A DNA stretch of 14,189 nucleotides from Butyricicoccus sp. (GTDB lineage: Bacteria; Bacillota; Clostridia; Oscillospirales; Butyricicoccaceae). Location of the stretch: the NCBI GenBank assembly GCA_031293105.1, contig JAUMSA010000147.1:1-14189 (forward strand), read 5' to 3'. Below the pieces are notes generated by a model. The model ran no database searches. It was not told the origin of the DNA and saw only the letters and a list, made by a program, of their open reading frames with translations. A program made the position numbers and the translations under genes. Positions within the stretch are counted from its first letter, which is position 1; every line of letters begins with the position of its first letter. Positions 1 to 8,015 of this stretch are shown piece after piece.

Positions 1-59
1 CCCTTTTGAACACCTTTTGAAAAAACTATAAATTGTATGGAGAAGAAAGCTTTGATACA

Positions 60-107
60 ATAAGCATAGCGGCAAAGATCCCGCCGGGGCCCCGCCGCTA
101 TGCTTAT
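60..107. repeat. Perfect 14-bp inverted repeat with GC-rich loop, upstream of the PHP gene
   Basis: The arms ATAAGCATAGCGGC (60-73) and GCCGCTATGCTTAT (94-107) are exact reverse complements, separated by a 20-base loop that itself contains the palindrome GGGGCCCC (86-93). Neither side is followed by a clear T-tract, so a classical Rho-independent terminator is not well supported. It lies 43 bases before the preferred start of the PHP gene. A possible but weak promoter precedes it: TTGTAT at 33-38, 17 bases, then TACAAT at 56-61. Transcripts from there would begin with this stem. It could be a 5' leader hairpin, a terminator of a gene left of the window, or a relic of a small mobile repeat. 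Confidence 0.6.
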
Positions 108-135
108 AAGAATTTGTGTCAAAATGGATTTTCCA

Positions 136-141
136 AAAGGA
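136..141 (+). promoter_or_regulatory. Ribosome binding site fixing the PHP gene start at 150
   Basis: AAAGGA lies 8 bases before the ATG at 150. The in-frame ATG at 141 overlaps this site and so has no room for it, and the more distant in-frame TTG at 33 has no comparable site and would run the coding region through the inverted repeat at 60-107. Confidence 0.6.
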
Positions 142-149
142 TGATAGAT

Positions 150-989
150 ATGCTTGATCTCCATACCCATTCCACTGCGTCCGACGGCCAGTATACGCCG
201 ACCGAGTTGGTGCATCTGGCCGCGCAGAAGGGCGTAACCGTCTTATCGCTGACCGACCACGATACTACCGCCGGGCTGGCTGAAGCCGCACAGGCTGCCG
301 CCGGGTGCGGCATTCATTTTATCCCTGGTATTGAACTGGATACCAAATATCCAGGCATCCGAGGGAATTTTCATATGCTCGGCTATGGCATCGACCCAGA
401 ACATCCGGCATTGGCGGCCCAGTGTGCCGATTTTGCCGAGCAGCGGTTGCAGCGTGCGAACCGGATTTTTTCCTATCTGGAGTCGTACGGCATCCATCTG
501 GACCGCGACAAGGTCTTTGCCTATGCGGGCCCGGGCGTGATTGCGCGGCCGCACTTTGCCCGCGTGATGCTGGAATCCGGTTATGTGTCCAGTATCCAGG
601 AAGCCTTTGACCGGTATTTGGACACCCCAGAATTTCAGACCATCGACCGCCCCAAGCCGCACCCAAAGGAAGCCATTCAAATGATTCGGCAGGCGGGGGG
701 CATCCCGGTCTTGGCCCATCCGTATCAGATGAAACTCGGGGAACATTCTCTCCCGGCGCTGCTCGAAGAACTCAAAAACGACGGACTGGGCGGTTTGGAA
801 TGCTATTACAGCACCCATACCGCCCAGCAGACCGAGGAGTTACTTGCCTTGGCGGGCCGGTATGGCCTATATATCACCGGCGGCTCGGACTTCCACGGAG
901 AAAAAATCAAACCGCAGATCGCGCTGGCAACCGGCATCGACCACACCTTGCAGGTGCGGACTACGCTGCCGCTTTGTCCTACCATATAG
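150..989 (+). CDS. PHP-domain metal-dependent phosphoesterase (YciV/RNase AM-like)
   Basis: This is a 279-residue protein of the PHP family (COG0613-like). The metal-binding motifs appear in order: LHTH (His5, His7), TDHD (36-38), Glu62 in GIEL, His75, RPHF (His135), LAHP (His190), YYSTHT (His223) and GSDFHG (Asp247, His249). This arrangement and length match bacterial proteins related to E. coli YciV/RNase AM, which hydrolyse 3',5'-bisphosphonucleotides and trim short RNA 5' ends in the cytoplasm. The exact substrate here is inferred from the family. The start at 150 is chosen for its ribosome binding site and because the protein then begins MLDLHTHS, as is usual in the family. It faces the - strand operon, with a hairpin terminator 11 bases after its stop, so it looks like an independent housekeeping gene rather than part of the cluster. 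Confidence 0.9.
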   Translation: MLDLHTHSTASDGQYTPTELVHLAAQKGVTVLSLTDHDTTAGLAEAAQAAAGCGIHFIPGIELDTKYPGIRGNFHMLGYGIDPEHPALAAQCADFAEQRLQRANRIFSYLESYGIHLDRDKVFAYAGPGVIARPHFARVMLESGYVSSIQEAFDRYLDTPEFQTIDRPKPHPKEAIQMIRQAGGIPVLAHPYQMKLGEHSLPALLEELKNDGLGGLECYYSTHTAQQTEELLALAGRYGLYITGGSDFHGEKIKPQIALATGIDHTLQVRTTLPLCPTI

Positions 990-1000
990 GAGCATGGCAA

Positions 1001-1042
1001 AAGGGCTGGAGATTCCCGCAAAATGGGAATTCTCCAGCCCTT
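1001..1042. terminator. Hairpin terminator between convergent genes, probably bidirectional
   Basis: The left arm AAGGGCTGGAGATTCCC (1001-1017) pairs with GGGAATTCTCCAGCCCTT (1025-1042) except for one bulged base, around a 7-base loop. It begins 11 bases after the stop of the PHP gene. Read on the - strand, the stem is followed by TTTTGCC, a short T-run, and it lies 108 bases past the end of the SDR gene that closes the operon. On the + strand the following bases (GCTTGCATATT) are only moderately T-rich. The 107 bases from 1043 to 1149 hold no gene I can support. Confidence 0.75.
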
Positions 1043-1149
1043 GCTTGCATATTAGTCGCTGTAAATAAGCAGAATATCGGAATTATATCCTGGAATGTAT
1101 CATTGATAAAGAAATCCCTAGCTTTTTCAGCACAGTCTTATCTATGAAG

Positions 1150-2241
1150 TCACCAATTATATTCCCTGGGATCACTTTCTTGCAAAAACTTCAGGAATCG
1201 GCGGACGCCGTCGGTGATCGAAATGGTCGGTGTATAGCCGAGTAAAGTCTGTGCCTTTTTCAGGTCGGGGCAGCGCCGCTGCGGGTTGTCGGTCAGATAG
1301 TCCTGGTCGCTGGATACCTGGAAGACGACCTTGCCTGTATACCCCAGCAGTTCACGGCCCGCCTCCATAAAATAATTCGCAAGCTCGCGGACGGTGATTT
1401 CCGGCGATTCGCTTCCCATGTTGAAATAATCGAAGCGGTCATGCAGCAAGATTTTGAGGTCCCCGGCAATGCCGTCCGCGACATAGGTGAAGGTGCGCGT
1501 CGGCGTACCGTCGGAATAGATGACGAGATCCTCATTGGCCAACACATTCTTGGCAAAGTCGGGGGGCAGCCGCTGGTCATCCAGCCGCATACCGGGGCCA
1601 TAAATATTGAAAGGCCGTACGATGCGGATAGGCATCCCATATTGCTTGGCAAAAAGGGTGCACATGGTTTCCCCGAAGCGCTTGGATTCATCATAGCAGG
1701 CGCGGGGGCCGGTGCAGGACACTAGGCCACGATACTCCTCATCGGTCGGGATGTGGGCGGCATCCGGGTCGCCATAGATTTCGCTGGACGAATAAAACAA
1801 GAAGCCCCGGTGGGGTTTGTCCTTGTAAAAATCGAGCAGACGCCGCAGGCCCCAGATATTCGCGTCCAGCGTTTCGATGGGATATTTGCGGTAATAGATG
1901 GGCGAGGCGATCGACGCCATATGGATGATATAGTCGGCTTCGGCCGCCCCATCCAGCTGAGCCAGATCGTCGGCGGCAATGTCAAACGGCCGGATTTCAA
2001 ACAGGGGGTCGGCCTGAAAATCCTCCATCCAGGCCGGCGTGCCCAGACCAAAGTTATCCAGTCCGATGACCTTTTGAAGGGCAAGCGTTTTGGCATGTGC
2101 CCGGAAAAAATGCAGGAAATAATAGCCCAAAAAGCCCGCACAGCCGGTCAGCAGGATGGTAGAGCCGGAAAGTTTATTTTGTTCGGCCGATGTGAGCCGG
2201 GAGAGCGTATATTGTAAATCTTCGGTCAAAGTAGGGGACAT
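1150..2241 (-). CDS. NAD-dependent SDR, UDP-glucuronate decarboxylase-like nucleotide-sugar enzyme
   Basis: This is a 363-residue extended short-chain dehydrogenase/reductase acting on a nucleotide sugar in the cytoplasm. Visible motifs are the NAD-binding TGCAGFLG (32-39), LDNF (61-64), the catalytic serine region YSSSEIYG (150-157), YxxxK as YDESK (183-187) within GPRACYDESKR, RPFNIYGPG (209-217) and, near the C-terminus, DNPQRRCPD. The GPRxCYDExKR and D(D/N)PxRRxPD signatures resemble UDP-xylose synthases (UDP-glucuronate decarboxylases), so decarboxylation of a UDP-uronate is the best guess. A 4,6-dehydratase or epimerase of a related sugar is the alternative. About 25 residues precede the Rossmann strand. 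An ATG at 2253 overlaps the upstream stop as ATGA, but the ATG at 2241 has a GAGG site 6 bases before it and is preferred. It is the last gene of the operon. Confidence 0.85.
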   Translation of the reverse strand: MSPTLTEDLQYTLSRLTSAEQNKLSGSTILLTGCAGFLGYYFLHFFRAHAKTLALQKVIGLDNFGLGTPAWMEDFQADPLFEIRPFDIAADDLAQLDGAAEADYIIHMASIASPIYYRKYPIETLDANIWGLRRLLDFYKDKPHRGFLFYSSSEIYGDPDAAHIPTDEEYRGLVSCTGPRACYDESKRFGETMCTLFAKQYGMPIRIVRPFNIYGPGMRLDDQRLPPDFAKNVLANEDLVIYSDGTPTRTFTYVADGIAGDLKILLHDRFDYFNMGSESPEITVRELANYFMEAGRELLGYTGKVVFQVSSDQDYLTDNPQRRCPDLKKAQTLLGYTPTISITDGVRRFLKFLQESDPREYNW

Positions 2242-2247
2242 GGGGTA

Positions 2248-2251
2248 CCTC
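2248..2251 (-). promoter_or_regulatory. Ribosome binding site favouring the SDR start at 2241
   Basis: GAGG on the - strand lies 6 bases before the ATG at 2241 and overlaps the stop of the preceding radical SAM gene. The competing ATG at 2253 has no purine-rich site at a useful distance. Confidence 0.55.
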
Positions 2252-3425
2252 ATTCTACATCGTATCGGCGGTAGGAGCGGGGCTCCTTGGCTTGTACCGC
2301 GGCCGGGATGTTCACAACGCCGCGCGGTCGGCCATTGCAGAAGTCACAGCCGCGGAAGCTGGTTTTTGCCAGAAAGCGTTGCAGCGCATCGGTTAGTTCG
2401 TCCTTGGAATACTGCGAGAGCAACAAGGATTCATCGGCCGCGGCCGGGATGGCGTGCAGCGCCTGCGCATTGGCCAGGAAGGGACAGATAAACAGACGGC
2501 CGCCCCGCAGGGTCAGCAAGCGGCTGGCGCAGCAGTCACCAAAGACCTGGGCCAATCGTTCGGGCGACCGATGATGTTCGGTAATGCTGGCGCAATCGGT
2601 CCATTCGGTGACATCGGCCACACGGTAGAGGATGTGTTCGCGCTGGAACAGCGCTTCGATCTCCGGAATATGGCGGGAAAGCGGCCCGTAATTGCTGATG
2701 TTGACAAAGACCTTGGGATGCTTCAAGCATTCCAGATTTTCCCCCGTGGGGACGATGGTGCCATTGGAGAAGATATGGATAAATTCAATCTTATCGTGCC
2801 CTGCAAAATGCTGGACATAGCGGTAGAGATGCCTGGATACAAAGGGTTCGCCGCCCAGCAGGCGCAGCTGCTCGATGCGGTCCACACTATCCAGCACCTG
2901 GTCCGCGTCAGCCAGGGCCTGTTCGATGTCGGCATCCTTGGGCGCAGTAAAATACTGCATCAAATTGCTACAATCCCGGCACCGCAGCGAACAGCGGTCG
3001 GTGATCGGCAGTTCCAGGCTGTGTAGGACTAGCTGATGGGGATGGTCCTGGCTCCATTCCGATTCGATGCTCTGATTGATGAGCATGAAGTTATTGCCAT
3101 ATTCCCGGTGGGTCAAATCCATCGAACGCAGGACATCACCGCCTAGATAGACGGTGGGGCAAAGAGATTGCGCCTGCGCGAGGAGCATCTCCTGGATGGA
3201 AGCGCCGGCGCACAGCACAACCGCCACTGCCTCGTCGGTGATCGCTTCCGGCTGTTCGACCGGGATGCCCTGGTAGGTCTGGCCGTACTTTCGGTTGTCC
3301 CAGATGGCGCGCACGGTATAGCCATGGGCTAAAAAGGTGTCCAATGCGGCTTTGCCGTCCCGTCCAAAGGGGAAAAGGATAATCGGGCGATGGGCAAGCT
3401 GCTCAAAATCGGCCTTAGAAATCAT
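2250..3425 (-). CDS. Radical SAM protein with N-terminal Rossmann-like module
   Basis: This is a 391-residue protein. Residues about 15-95 form a Rossmann-like module: the strand IILFPFGRDGK, then IWDN at 41-44, GIPVEQPE, and a second strand VAVVLCAGAS. Residues about 135-240 are the radical SAM core, with the SAM [4Fe-4S] cluster motif CX3CX2C (Cys145, Cys149, Cys152) and LLGGEP (189-194). Cysteines 298, 299, 314, 360 and 363 follow a SPASM-like pattern and probably hold an auxiliary cluster. It is a clear paralog of the protein at 8016-9236: both have LGGEP, VNIS(N/D)YG and HILY, and MHAIP in the other protein aligns with LHAIP here. Its start overlaps the preceding GT2 stop as ATGA (3425-3422), which indicates translational coupling. 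The substrate is unknown; modification of a sugar, nucleotide sugar or glycan substituent is inferred from the neighbours. Confidence 0.85.
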   Translation of the reverse strand: MISKADFEQLAHRPIILFPFGRDGKAALDTFLAHGYTVRAIWDNRKYGQTYQGIPVEQPEAITDEAVAVVLCAGASIQEMLLAQAQSLCPTVYLGGDVLRSMDLTHREYGNNFMLINQSIESEWSQDHPHQLVLHSLELPITDRCSLRCRDCSNLMQYFTAPKDADIEQALADADQVLDSVDRIEQLRLLGGEPFVSRHLYRYVQHFAGHDKIEFIHIFSNGTIVPTGENLECLKHPKVFVNISNYGPLSRHIPEIEALFQREHILYRVADVTEWTDCASITEHHRSPERLAQVFGDCCASRLLTLRGGRLFICPFLANAQALHAIPAAADESLLLSQYSKDELTDALQRFLAKTSFRGCDFCNGRPRGVVNIPAAVQAKEPRSYRRYDVE

Positions 3426-4651
3426 GATGTTTCACCATCCCGTTTTAAAATCCAGGGAAGTGTGGTCAAACCCTGGGCGTGGAAATATTTTTCAAGTTTT
3501 GCACCGACTCCCCAGTTGTTTGTAATCAGAATCGGGATGTCTTTGCAAACTTCCTGGGCCTGTTCACGCGGATAGACCGGAATGGACTGCCCCAAGGGCG
3601 TCTGGACGGACGGCACATGGTTATCGATCATGCCCACCACCTGACAGCCATACAGAGACAGATAGTCAGCCAGGATGCGCGAAATCTTGTTAGCAGGCGC
3701 CAGGAAAACATGCTTTCCTTCATAAAGCGGCAGGCTTTCAAACAGGATATCGGTGAGGTATTGCGCCACCCCGACGGCCTTAACCGCCTCGGCCTGCAAG
3801 GGCTGGAGGTTCAAGGCATGGCGGCAAGGAGTCTCCTGTTCGGCTAGCACGTGGACAATGTTGAGCGAACACTTGACCAGAAGCTGCGTATACACCGCCT
3901 GTCGCACATGGTCCCCAGTCTGAGTCCACATTGCAATATCACGGCACAATGCCATAATATACGGCTCATATGGTTTGATCGGATAGGTGCCATGGTGTTT
4001 GGTAGCCAGGGAATTTTCCGACACCCCGCGCCGGTAGCAGTAAAAATACCCGGGGATGCAGCCAACCGCTTGCACTTCCCGAAAGGCATCCAGCAGGAAG
4101 GCAATATCCTCATGGGCATACAGGTCGGGAAGCCGGAGGTGGTGCCCCTCGATATGGGAGCGGCGGAACAGATAATTCCAAAGCGGCATATGGACACGCA
4201 TGGGATATTTTTCGATGTACGCGGTCGCATCCAGAATTTCAGGCTCCTCAAAATAGGGGTAATCCCACCGCACACCGTTGAATTCGTCGATCACATCGAT
4301 GGCGATCAGCCCGACCGATGCCGGCATACGCTCGATCTGGGGGATGATGGCCGGAAGGTTTTCGGTGCAGATCAAATCATCACTGTCCAGGAAGAAAATC
4401 CATTCGCCTTGGGCGATCTCCATGCCGCGATTGCGTGCAAACCCGGGGCCATGGTTTTCCGGAAGATGGATGACATGGATATGCGGGTATTGGGCAGCGT
4501 ATTGGTCGCAAATGGCCGCGCTGCGGTCGGTCGAGGCATCATCGACCAAGATGATTTCGTAATCGTCCCAGGCATCGGAAAGCAGGCTGTGCAGACAGCC
4601 TTCGATCAGCGTTTCCCGGTTATAGATTGGCACAATAAAAGAAATTAGCAT
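3422..4651 (-). CDS. GT2 glycosyltransferase with C-terminal Rossmann-like module
   Basis: This is a protein of about 409 residues. Residues 1-210 are a GT-A fold family 2 glycosyltransferase: ISFIVPIYNR at the N-terminus, LVDDAS (35-40), the metal-binding DSDD (89-92), NHGPGFARNRG, and an acid pair in AHEDIAF (near 180) as the probable catalytic base region. Residues about 312-385 form a second domain with a strand HVFLAPANK, then MIDN (340-343), IPVYPRE and ILITNNWG. This domain matches the N-terminal modules of the two Rossmann-radical SAM proteins and the FkbM protein of this operon. The activity is probably transfer of a nucleotide-activated sugar onto a growing glycan at the cytoplasmic face. 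No membrane segment is visible. The start is supported by GAGGGG located in the last codons of the upstream gene, leaving a 5-base gap. Confidence 0.85.
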   Translation of the reverse strand: MLISFIVPIYNRETLIEGCLHSLLSDAWDDYEIILVDDASTDRSAAICDQYAAQYPHIHVIHLPENHGPGFARNRGMEIAQGEWIFFLDSDDLICTENLPAIIPQIERMPASVGLIAIDVIDEFNGVRWDYPYFEEPEILDATAYIEKYPMRVHMPLWNYLFRRSHIEGHHLRLPDLYAHEDIAFLLDAFREVQAVGCIPGYFYCYRRGVSENSLATKHHGTYPIKPYEPYIMALCRDIAMWTQTGDHVRQAVYTQLLVKCSLNIVHVLAEQETPCRHALNLQPLQAEAVKAVGVAQYLTDILFESLPLYEGKHVFLAPANKISRILADYLSLYGCQVVGMIDNHVPSVQTPLGQSIPVYPREQAQEVCKDIPILITNNWGVGAKLEKYFHAQGLTTLPWILKRDGETS

Positions 4652-4656
4652 GGAAT

Positions 4657-6048
4657 TTATATCCCCTCGTAGTCACTGCGGATTTTTTGTAAGCATTTGC
4701 GCACCTGCGGATCGTTTTCCAAGTGCTTTTCTTGTACATAGGTTTCCCACTGCGCAAGGTCGGGGTTTTGGTATGCATCGAAATCGTCCGCCAGGGTGAC
4801 CTGCTTGTCTGCCGGCCAGAAATCCAAAAATTCCGCCAGGGTTTGAGTATGGGCGATGCCGTCGAATCCGGCCTGCCGCAGAGCCAGGGCGTGGGGATGG
4901 AAGATCACCCCTTGCGCAAAGTGATAACATACCCCGGGGTTTAAAATCATGTTTTTCAAGCGGCCGGCCATGGTCTGGGCGGCAGATTGTTCGTTTTCGG
5001 ACGCATACAGGACGATCCAGTCCCGATGGCTGTCCGAAAGAATCCGGTTGAGCCAAATACCGAACGGAAGATCATCCGAGCGCCCGGAAAGCGGCGCCAA
5101 GTCGAAATATTTGGGGTACAAGGCGCGGTTTTGGCGGGACATGCGCTCGGTATGGTCGGTCAGATAGCGGTCACTGGTTTCGGGCATGGCCGTGCCTTGG
5201 GCCGCATCGGCTGCGGTGAACAGGCAGACCCGGCCACGCGCCAGCTTTGGCGAATGCTGCTTTTCCAGCATGGCATACACAGTAGGGGAGGCGTCATCGA
5301 TCTCCTCCGACGCCAGCCGGCCGCGGTTGAACAGCGCGCCGCCGCAGATCTCACACCAGCGCAGCTGGTCGCCGAATTCCTCCGGGGTACGCTTCCACCA
5401 ACCGGGCTCAATTTTCCAGCCGCCGGGTCCATCGAACAGCATATCGAGCGCACCGGCTACTTCGCAGAAAAAAGCGCCCTTGGGCGTGATGGTTGCACTC
5501 CAGGAATTCTGCACCCAGCACCGGTCCCGCAGCGGATACCAATCTTCGTCGGCAATGCCGAGGTCTTTCCGGCTGACCAGCAAGGGCTGGTGAAGCGACT
5601 CATTCTGGTGGTCGTTGATATTCTGGAAACTGAATACATCCTGGATCAGCTCAAAATGCCGGTAATAAGGCTCGACCATGGAGGTCCACAAGCCGGGGCC
5701 TTGCCGCTGGTTCAGGCTTTCATCCAGGATATAGTTTTTGTCATAGATATACCGGGAAAAGTCCGCGATCGGCTTGCGTGCATCCCGCAGCGTATGGCGG
5801 GAGGGATGCTTTTTGGCCAGGTACCGCGCCATTTGCTCAAACTGCGGATGCAGCGTCGGTTCGCCGCCCATCATGCCCACGCAGCGCGGAAAATCCGCCA
5901 GGGAATCCACAGCGCGCCGGAAGGTCTCCATATCCATAAAGAATGGCTTGCGGTGATGGCCACAAAAGCGCGTGCAGTTGGAACACTGGTGGGTACAGGC
6001 ATTGGTGATATCGATTTGTATGGTGCGCATTTGGGCTGGTGATCTCAT
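4657..6048 (-). CDS. Radical SAM protein with unassigned C-terminal domain
   Basis: This is a 463-residue protein. The N-terminal core opens with IQIDITNACTHQCSNC, giving CX3CX2C at Cys18, Cys22 and Cys25 (Cys29 follows), and has MMGGEP at 59-64. Cys177, Cys195, Cys232 and Cys235 are placed like auxiliary-cluster ligands. After about residue 270 there is a region of some 190 residues with no metal motifs; it includes DWIVLYASENEQ and FHPHALALRQAGFDGI. The first of these vaguely recalls the strand before the metal site in GT-A glycosyltransferases, but I cannot assign it. The start at 6048 is strong: GAGG lies 7 bases upstream, and the ATG overlaps the preceding stop as ATGA. It sits between two GT2 genes, so a role in glycan or sugar modification is inferred. 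The specific reaction is unknown. Confidence 0.85.
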   Translation of the reverse strand: MRSPAQMRTIQIDITNACTHQCSNCTRFCGHHRKPFFMDMETFRRAVDSLADFPRCVGMMGGEPTLHPQFEQMARYLAKKHPSRHTLRDARKPIADFSRYIYDKNYILDESLNQRQGPGLWTSMVEPYYRHFELIQDVFSFQNINDHQNESLHQPLLVSRKDLGIADEDWYPLRDRCWVQNSWSATITPKGAFFCEVAGALDMLFDGPGGWKIEPGWWKRTPEEFGDQLRWCEICGGALFNRGRLASEEIDDASPTVYAMLEKQHSPKLARGRVCLFTAADAAQGTAMPETSDRYLTDHTERMSRQNRALYPKYFDLAPLSGRSDDLPFGIWLNRILSDSHRDWIVLYASENEQSAAQTMAGRLKNMILNPGVCYHFAQGVIFHPHALALRQAGFDGIAHTQTLAEFLDFWPADKQVTLADDFDAYQNPDLAQWETYVQEKHLENDPQVRKCLQKIRSDYEGI

Positions 6049-7001
6049 GAAAGCACCTCATTTTTGTAAATATAGGTCTGCATCAGACGGTTTTCCCGTT
6101 CGGTCGTCCAGCGGGTACCCAGCAGGTCATCGGCATGCCGCCGCAGAAACGTCTTCATATATTCCAATTGTGGTTCGCAGCCGATGGCATCGCCGGTTTC
6201 GATGCGCTCCACCATAGAGATCATGTAGGATACCCGGGCATAGCGCACCTGTTCGGCAAGGTCGGGTACATGCTGGGTGATATAATCCACGCGTTCATCC
6301 TGCATGGCCAGATAATCGTCCAGCACATCCGGGGTCAGGTGATTGCCCGACAGGAAGGCTGTCATATTGCCATCGTGCTTGCGTTTGATATACAGCGGCT
6401 TGCCGCAGGTCACGACCGTTTGGGCACGGGCAAACAGACGATAGATAAAATGGATATCGTCCACGCGGGTTCCTTCGGTCCACCGTAGGCCGTCGAAAAG
6501 CGTGCGGCGGAACAGCTTGGTTCCGGGGTTGGTGTTGTAGAGTTTGCGCTCGAGGAACGCGGACAGGCCATCGCTGCCATGAAGGACATACTCGCCGTCG
6601 TACACATAAAAATCCTCCAGCTCTTCCCCATAGGCATTCTGGCACCCGACCACGGCAATATCGGCCTGATGGGTTTGCGCCATCTGGAAAAGCGTCTGCA
6701 TCATATCCGGGCAGCAGTAATCGTCATCATCTACCATGGAAATATAATCGCCAGACGCCTGGTCCAGCCCGAAATTTCGGGCTCTTGCCGCGCCGTGGTT
6801 TTCTTCCAGAGAAAAATATCGGATGCGGGTATCCTGCTGCGCATAACGGCGGCAGACCGCATCGGTCTGGTCGGTCGAACCGTTGTTAATTAGGATCAGT
6901 TCAAAGTCCGGGAAGGTCTGCCCAAGCAAACTATCCAGCATCCGCGGCAAAAGCGTCTGCCGGTTGTAGGTGCTCAAAACAATCGAAATCGGGAATGCCA
7001 T
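6045..7001 (-). CDS. GT2 family glycosyltransferase
   Basis: This is a 318-residue soluble GT-A glycosyltransferase of family 2. Visible motifs are ISIVLSTYNR (5-14), LINNGSTD (37-44, with Asn in place of the more common first Asp), ENHGAARARNFGLD, and the metal-binding VDDDDY (90-95). A probable acceptor or catalytic acid segment is GTRVDDIHFIYR. The C-terminal tail contains RWTTERENRL, which corresponds to PWFTDSERHF in the neighbouring GT2 (7017-7994) and SWYTEQEKTF in the partial gene at the right edge, so the three are paralogs. The start has AAAGGA 6 bases upstream, and the gap to the preceding gene is 15 bases. It probably adds one sugar of the repeat unit. Donor and acceptor cannot be read from the sequence. 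Confidence 0.88.
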   Translation of the reverse strand: MAFPISIVLSTYNRQTLLPRMLDSLLGQTFPDFELILINNGSTDQTDAVCRRYAQQDTRIRYFSLEENHGAARARNFGLDQASGDYISMVDDDDYCCPDMMQTLFQMAQTHQADIAVVGCQNAYGEELEDFYVYDGEYVLHGSDGLSAFLERKLYNTNPGTKLFRRTLFDGLRWTEGTRVDDIHFIYRLFARAQTVVTCGKPLYIKRKHDGNMTAFLSGNHLTPDVLDDYLAMQDERVDYITQHVPDLAEQVRYARVSYMISMVERIETGDAIGCEPQLEYMKTFLRRHADDLLGTRWTTERENRLMQTYIYKNEVLS

Positions 7002-7016
7002 GAAAATTCCTTTCTC

Positions 7017-7994
7017 TTAGTTGGTTTCCAGCAGGTGCATATCGCTCAGAAAATGACGTTCGCTGTCTGTAAACCAGGGGTATTGCGGAAGGAGAGGGCG
7101 GCAGGCTTGCAGAGTTTTCCGCATCTCTTCTGCGATCGCGTAGCAGGAGGTAACTTGCAAGCGGTAGATCCGCTGGTACAACGAGATCATAAACGAAAGC
7201 TCACAGTAGTGGACATACCCGGCAAGTTCGGGCATCTCCTTTTGCAGGAACTGGGTGCGCTCGCGGTTGGATGTCAAATACTTCTGCATCTTCTGCGGGG
7301 TGATCTCCGCAGCCGTATTGAGGCCGCTCAGGTTTGCATCGTGCCGGTAGAAAGAATACTTCGGCTGGCCGGTCGCAACCATACGCCGGATGCGGTTGAT
7401 GCGCCGGTATTCCCGGTAAACATCACTCCGCCACTTGGCAATGGGCAGCCCAATGTCGCAGACCGCTTTGCGGTACAGTTTGCCGCCTGCTGCGTTATTA
7501 AACTTTTCCCGTTTGAGCAGCTCCTGCATGGCCTGTATCCGGTCATAGACAAAGATGCCATCAAAAACGAATTTATCCTTCCGGCTGCCGTCCGGATAGA
7601 CCCACTGCGACCCTACGGTGGCAATGTCGGCCTGATAATCCTGGCACAACCGCACCAGGGTTTCCAGGGCATCGGCGTCCATATAATCATCGTCGTCGAT
7701 CTGCATATGATATTCGTCCGGCGGCTGGAAAATCCGGCGTTCCATTTCGGATACCAGTGGGGCGCAGGCCGGAAAATCCGGGTGCAGGATGATATTCTTC
7801 GGCATATGGATGGCTTGGATACGCCCATCCTGCCGCTGATATTGCTCGATCAGCTGCCTGGTGTCGTCGGTTGACCCGTTGTTGACGATCAGATAGGTAA
7901 AGTCGGTATAAGACTGCGCCAAGATATGCTCGATGGTACGCTGGAGCAGGTGGGCGCGGTTATAGGTTAACGTAAGGATTGTGACATTGGACAT
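7017..7994 (-). CDS. GT2 family glycosyltransferase
   Basis: This is a 325-residue GT-A family 2 glycosyltransferase, paralogous to the protein encoded at 6045-7001. Motifs are VTILTLTYNRAHLL (4-17), IVNNGSTDDT (36-45) and the metal site QIDDDDY (98-104), followed by WRSDVYREY as the likely acidic acceptor segment. Between the first two motifs and the metal site it has a longer stretch than its neighbour, with HPDFPACAP in place of the usual N(H)GxxxARN motif. This could change the donor site. The tail PWFTDSERHFLSDMHLL resembles the end of the partial gene at 14121-14189. A GTG at 8006 is also in frame but has no ribosome binding site; the ATG at 7994 has GGGG about 6 bases upstream and gives the usual short N-terminus. 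The gap to the preceding gene is 21 bases. Confidence 0.87.
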   Translation of the reverse strand: MSNVTILTLTYNRAHLLQRTIEHILAQSYTDFTYLIVNNGSTDDTRQLIEQYQRQDGRIQAIHMPKNIILHPDFPACAPLVSEMERRIFQPPDEYHMQIDDDDYMDADALETLVRLCQDYQADIATVGSQWVYPDGSRKDKFVFDGIFVYDRIQAMQELLKREKFNNAAGGKLYRKAVCDIGLPIAKWRSDVYREYRRINRIRRMVATGQPKYSFYRHDANLSGLNTAAEITPQKMQKYLTSNRERTQFLQKEMPELAGYVHYCELSFMISLYQRIYRLQVTSCYAIAEEMRKTLQACRPLLPQYPWFTDSERHFLSDMHLLETN

Positions 7995-8015
7995 GATACA
8001 CCCCACAAAGAGGAA

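Noticed and set aside
33..149. N-terminal extension of the PHP protein from a TTG at 33
   Set aside because: It would add 39 residues not seen in the family, cross the inverted repeat at 60-107, and ignore the good ribosome binding site for 150.
800..1147. A 115-codon open frame on the + strand across the end of the PHP gene and the terminator
   Set aside because: It is out of frame with the PHP gene, runs through the hairpin at 1001-1042, and has no ribosome binding site or recognisable domain.
1043..1149. Possible small gene or peptide precursor between the terminator and the SDR stop
   Set aside because: No open frame with a ribosome binding site is present on either strand, and the stretch lies downstream of both convergent genes.
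4987..6042. A 351-codon open frame on the + strand opposite the radical SAM gene
   Set aside because: It is antisense to a gene with clear motifs, has no recognisable domain, and its length follows from the GC-rich codon use of the - strand gene. The same applies to the + strand frame at 3851-4648.
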